A stretch of 64,000 nt of DNA from contig OY783221.1 in NCBI GenBank assembly GCA_963678705.1, forward strand, positions 2,046,001 to 2,110,000, written 5' to 3'. A model generated the notes under the pieces. That model was not told the DNA's origin and did no database searches. It saw only the letters and a list, made by a program, of their open reading frames with translations. A program made the translations under genes and the position numbers. Below are positions 63,622 through 64,000 of the stretch, one piece after another. Position 1 is the stretch's first letter, and each line of letters starts with the position of its first letter. Source of the stretch: Panorpa germanica (Eukaryota; Arthropoda; Insecta; Mecoptera; Panorpidae).

Positions 63622-63801
63622 AGTTCGGCGGCGACTTATACTTAAAAAGGTTATAAGAGCGGTATAAATCTATAATACTATAATGAATTTTATCTTATTC
63701 GTTTCTATACACATTATAGAAAAATAAGTGAGTCAGTTCTTTTTAGTTTATCGACAGTTTATACCCCGCAACTTGTTTGAAGTATGAGTCGCCGCCGAAC
63801 T
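63622..63801. mobile_element. MITE family 2, uninterrupted copy
   Basis: 180 bp with ~22-bp terminal inverted repeats beginning AGTTCGGCGGCGACTTATAC; the right end (GTATGAGTCGCCGCCGAACT) matches with one difference. It serves as the empty-site reference for the LINE-interrupted copy at 25.4-25.9 kb. Confidence 0.85.
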
Positions 63802-64000
63802 CTCTTAATTTAAACTATACTAAAAATTTCTATTCTTTCTCTTTGTAGATTCAAAGAAGTCTTGCTTTTTGGAAGTAAAAATTAGTTTTAGATAACATTA
63901 GAGCTTATAATCTTTAGGAACATCAATTTGCACACTGTGTTGCATAGATTAGTCATCAGATTTATATTTTTCCTGTAATAGCAGTAGCATGGAAATTACA
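63802..64000. other. Window end, nothing recognised
   Basis: Short AT-rich end of the window without identifiable features. Confidence 0.4.

Overview
This is an AT-rich stretch of insect nuclear DNA. Genes have short, GT-AG introns on both strands, and the gap-filling sequence is dominated by old DNA transposons, non-autonomous elements (MITEs) and LINE tails. The protein families seen (ZAD zinc-finger protein, DUF1091 secreted proteins, RpS11, signal peptide peptidase, proteasome beta subunit 2) fit an insect, probably a holometabolous one. The LINE tails resemble R1/Jockey-type elements that I associate with Hymenoptera, but this is only a weak hint at the order.

Layout. 1-33 kb is gene-poor: an internally deleted hAT transposon runs off the left edge; 4.2-9.15 kb is a giant foldback palindrome whose two arms are tandem arrays of a 147-bp unit; then come at least five near-complete copies of one ~600-bp MITE family, tails of two LINE families (two insertions with clean target-site duplications, one nested in a MITE), and several shorter inverted-repeat elements. 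33-39 kb holds a divergent gene pair: an unrecognised 880-residue charged protein (minus) and a ZAD protein with an atypical C-terminus (plus). 40-45 kb holds a tandem pair of DUF1091 genes (minus) with identical exon architecture. 47.8-50.8 kb is a TMEM268-like membrane protein gene, followed by 5 kb of AT-rich DNA with a few exon-like scraps. 56.1-63.2 kb is a compact housekeeping block made of two divergent pairs: UPF0449-like/PSMB2, and signal peptide peptidase/RpS11.

The most interesting locus is RpS11. It carries two tandem, phase-0 versions of the exon for residues ~5-46, separated by only 56 nt, which looks like a pair of mutually exclusive exons in a core ribosomal protein. Three of its introns each carry a box C/D snoRNA with a guide complementary to the universally conserved 28S site targeted by U35/SNORD35, the same snoRNA that sits in an intron of vertebrate RPS11. 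The second most interesting structure is the foldback element. All splice models were built by eye from GT/AG sites, reading frame and family resemblance, without transcripts or database searches.
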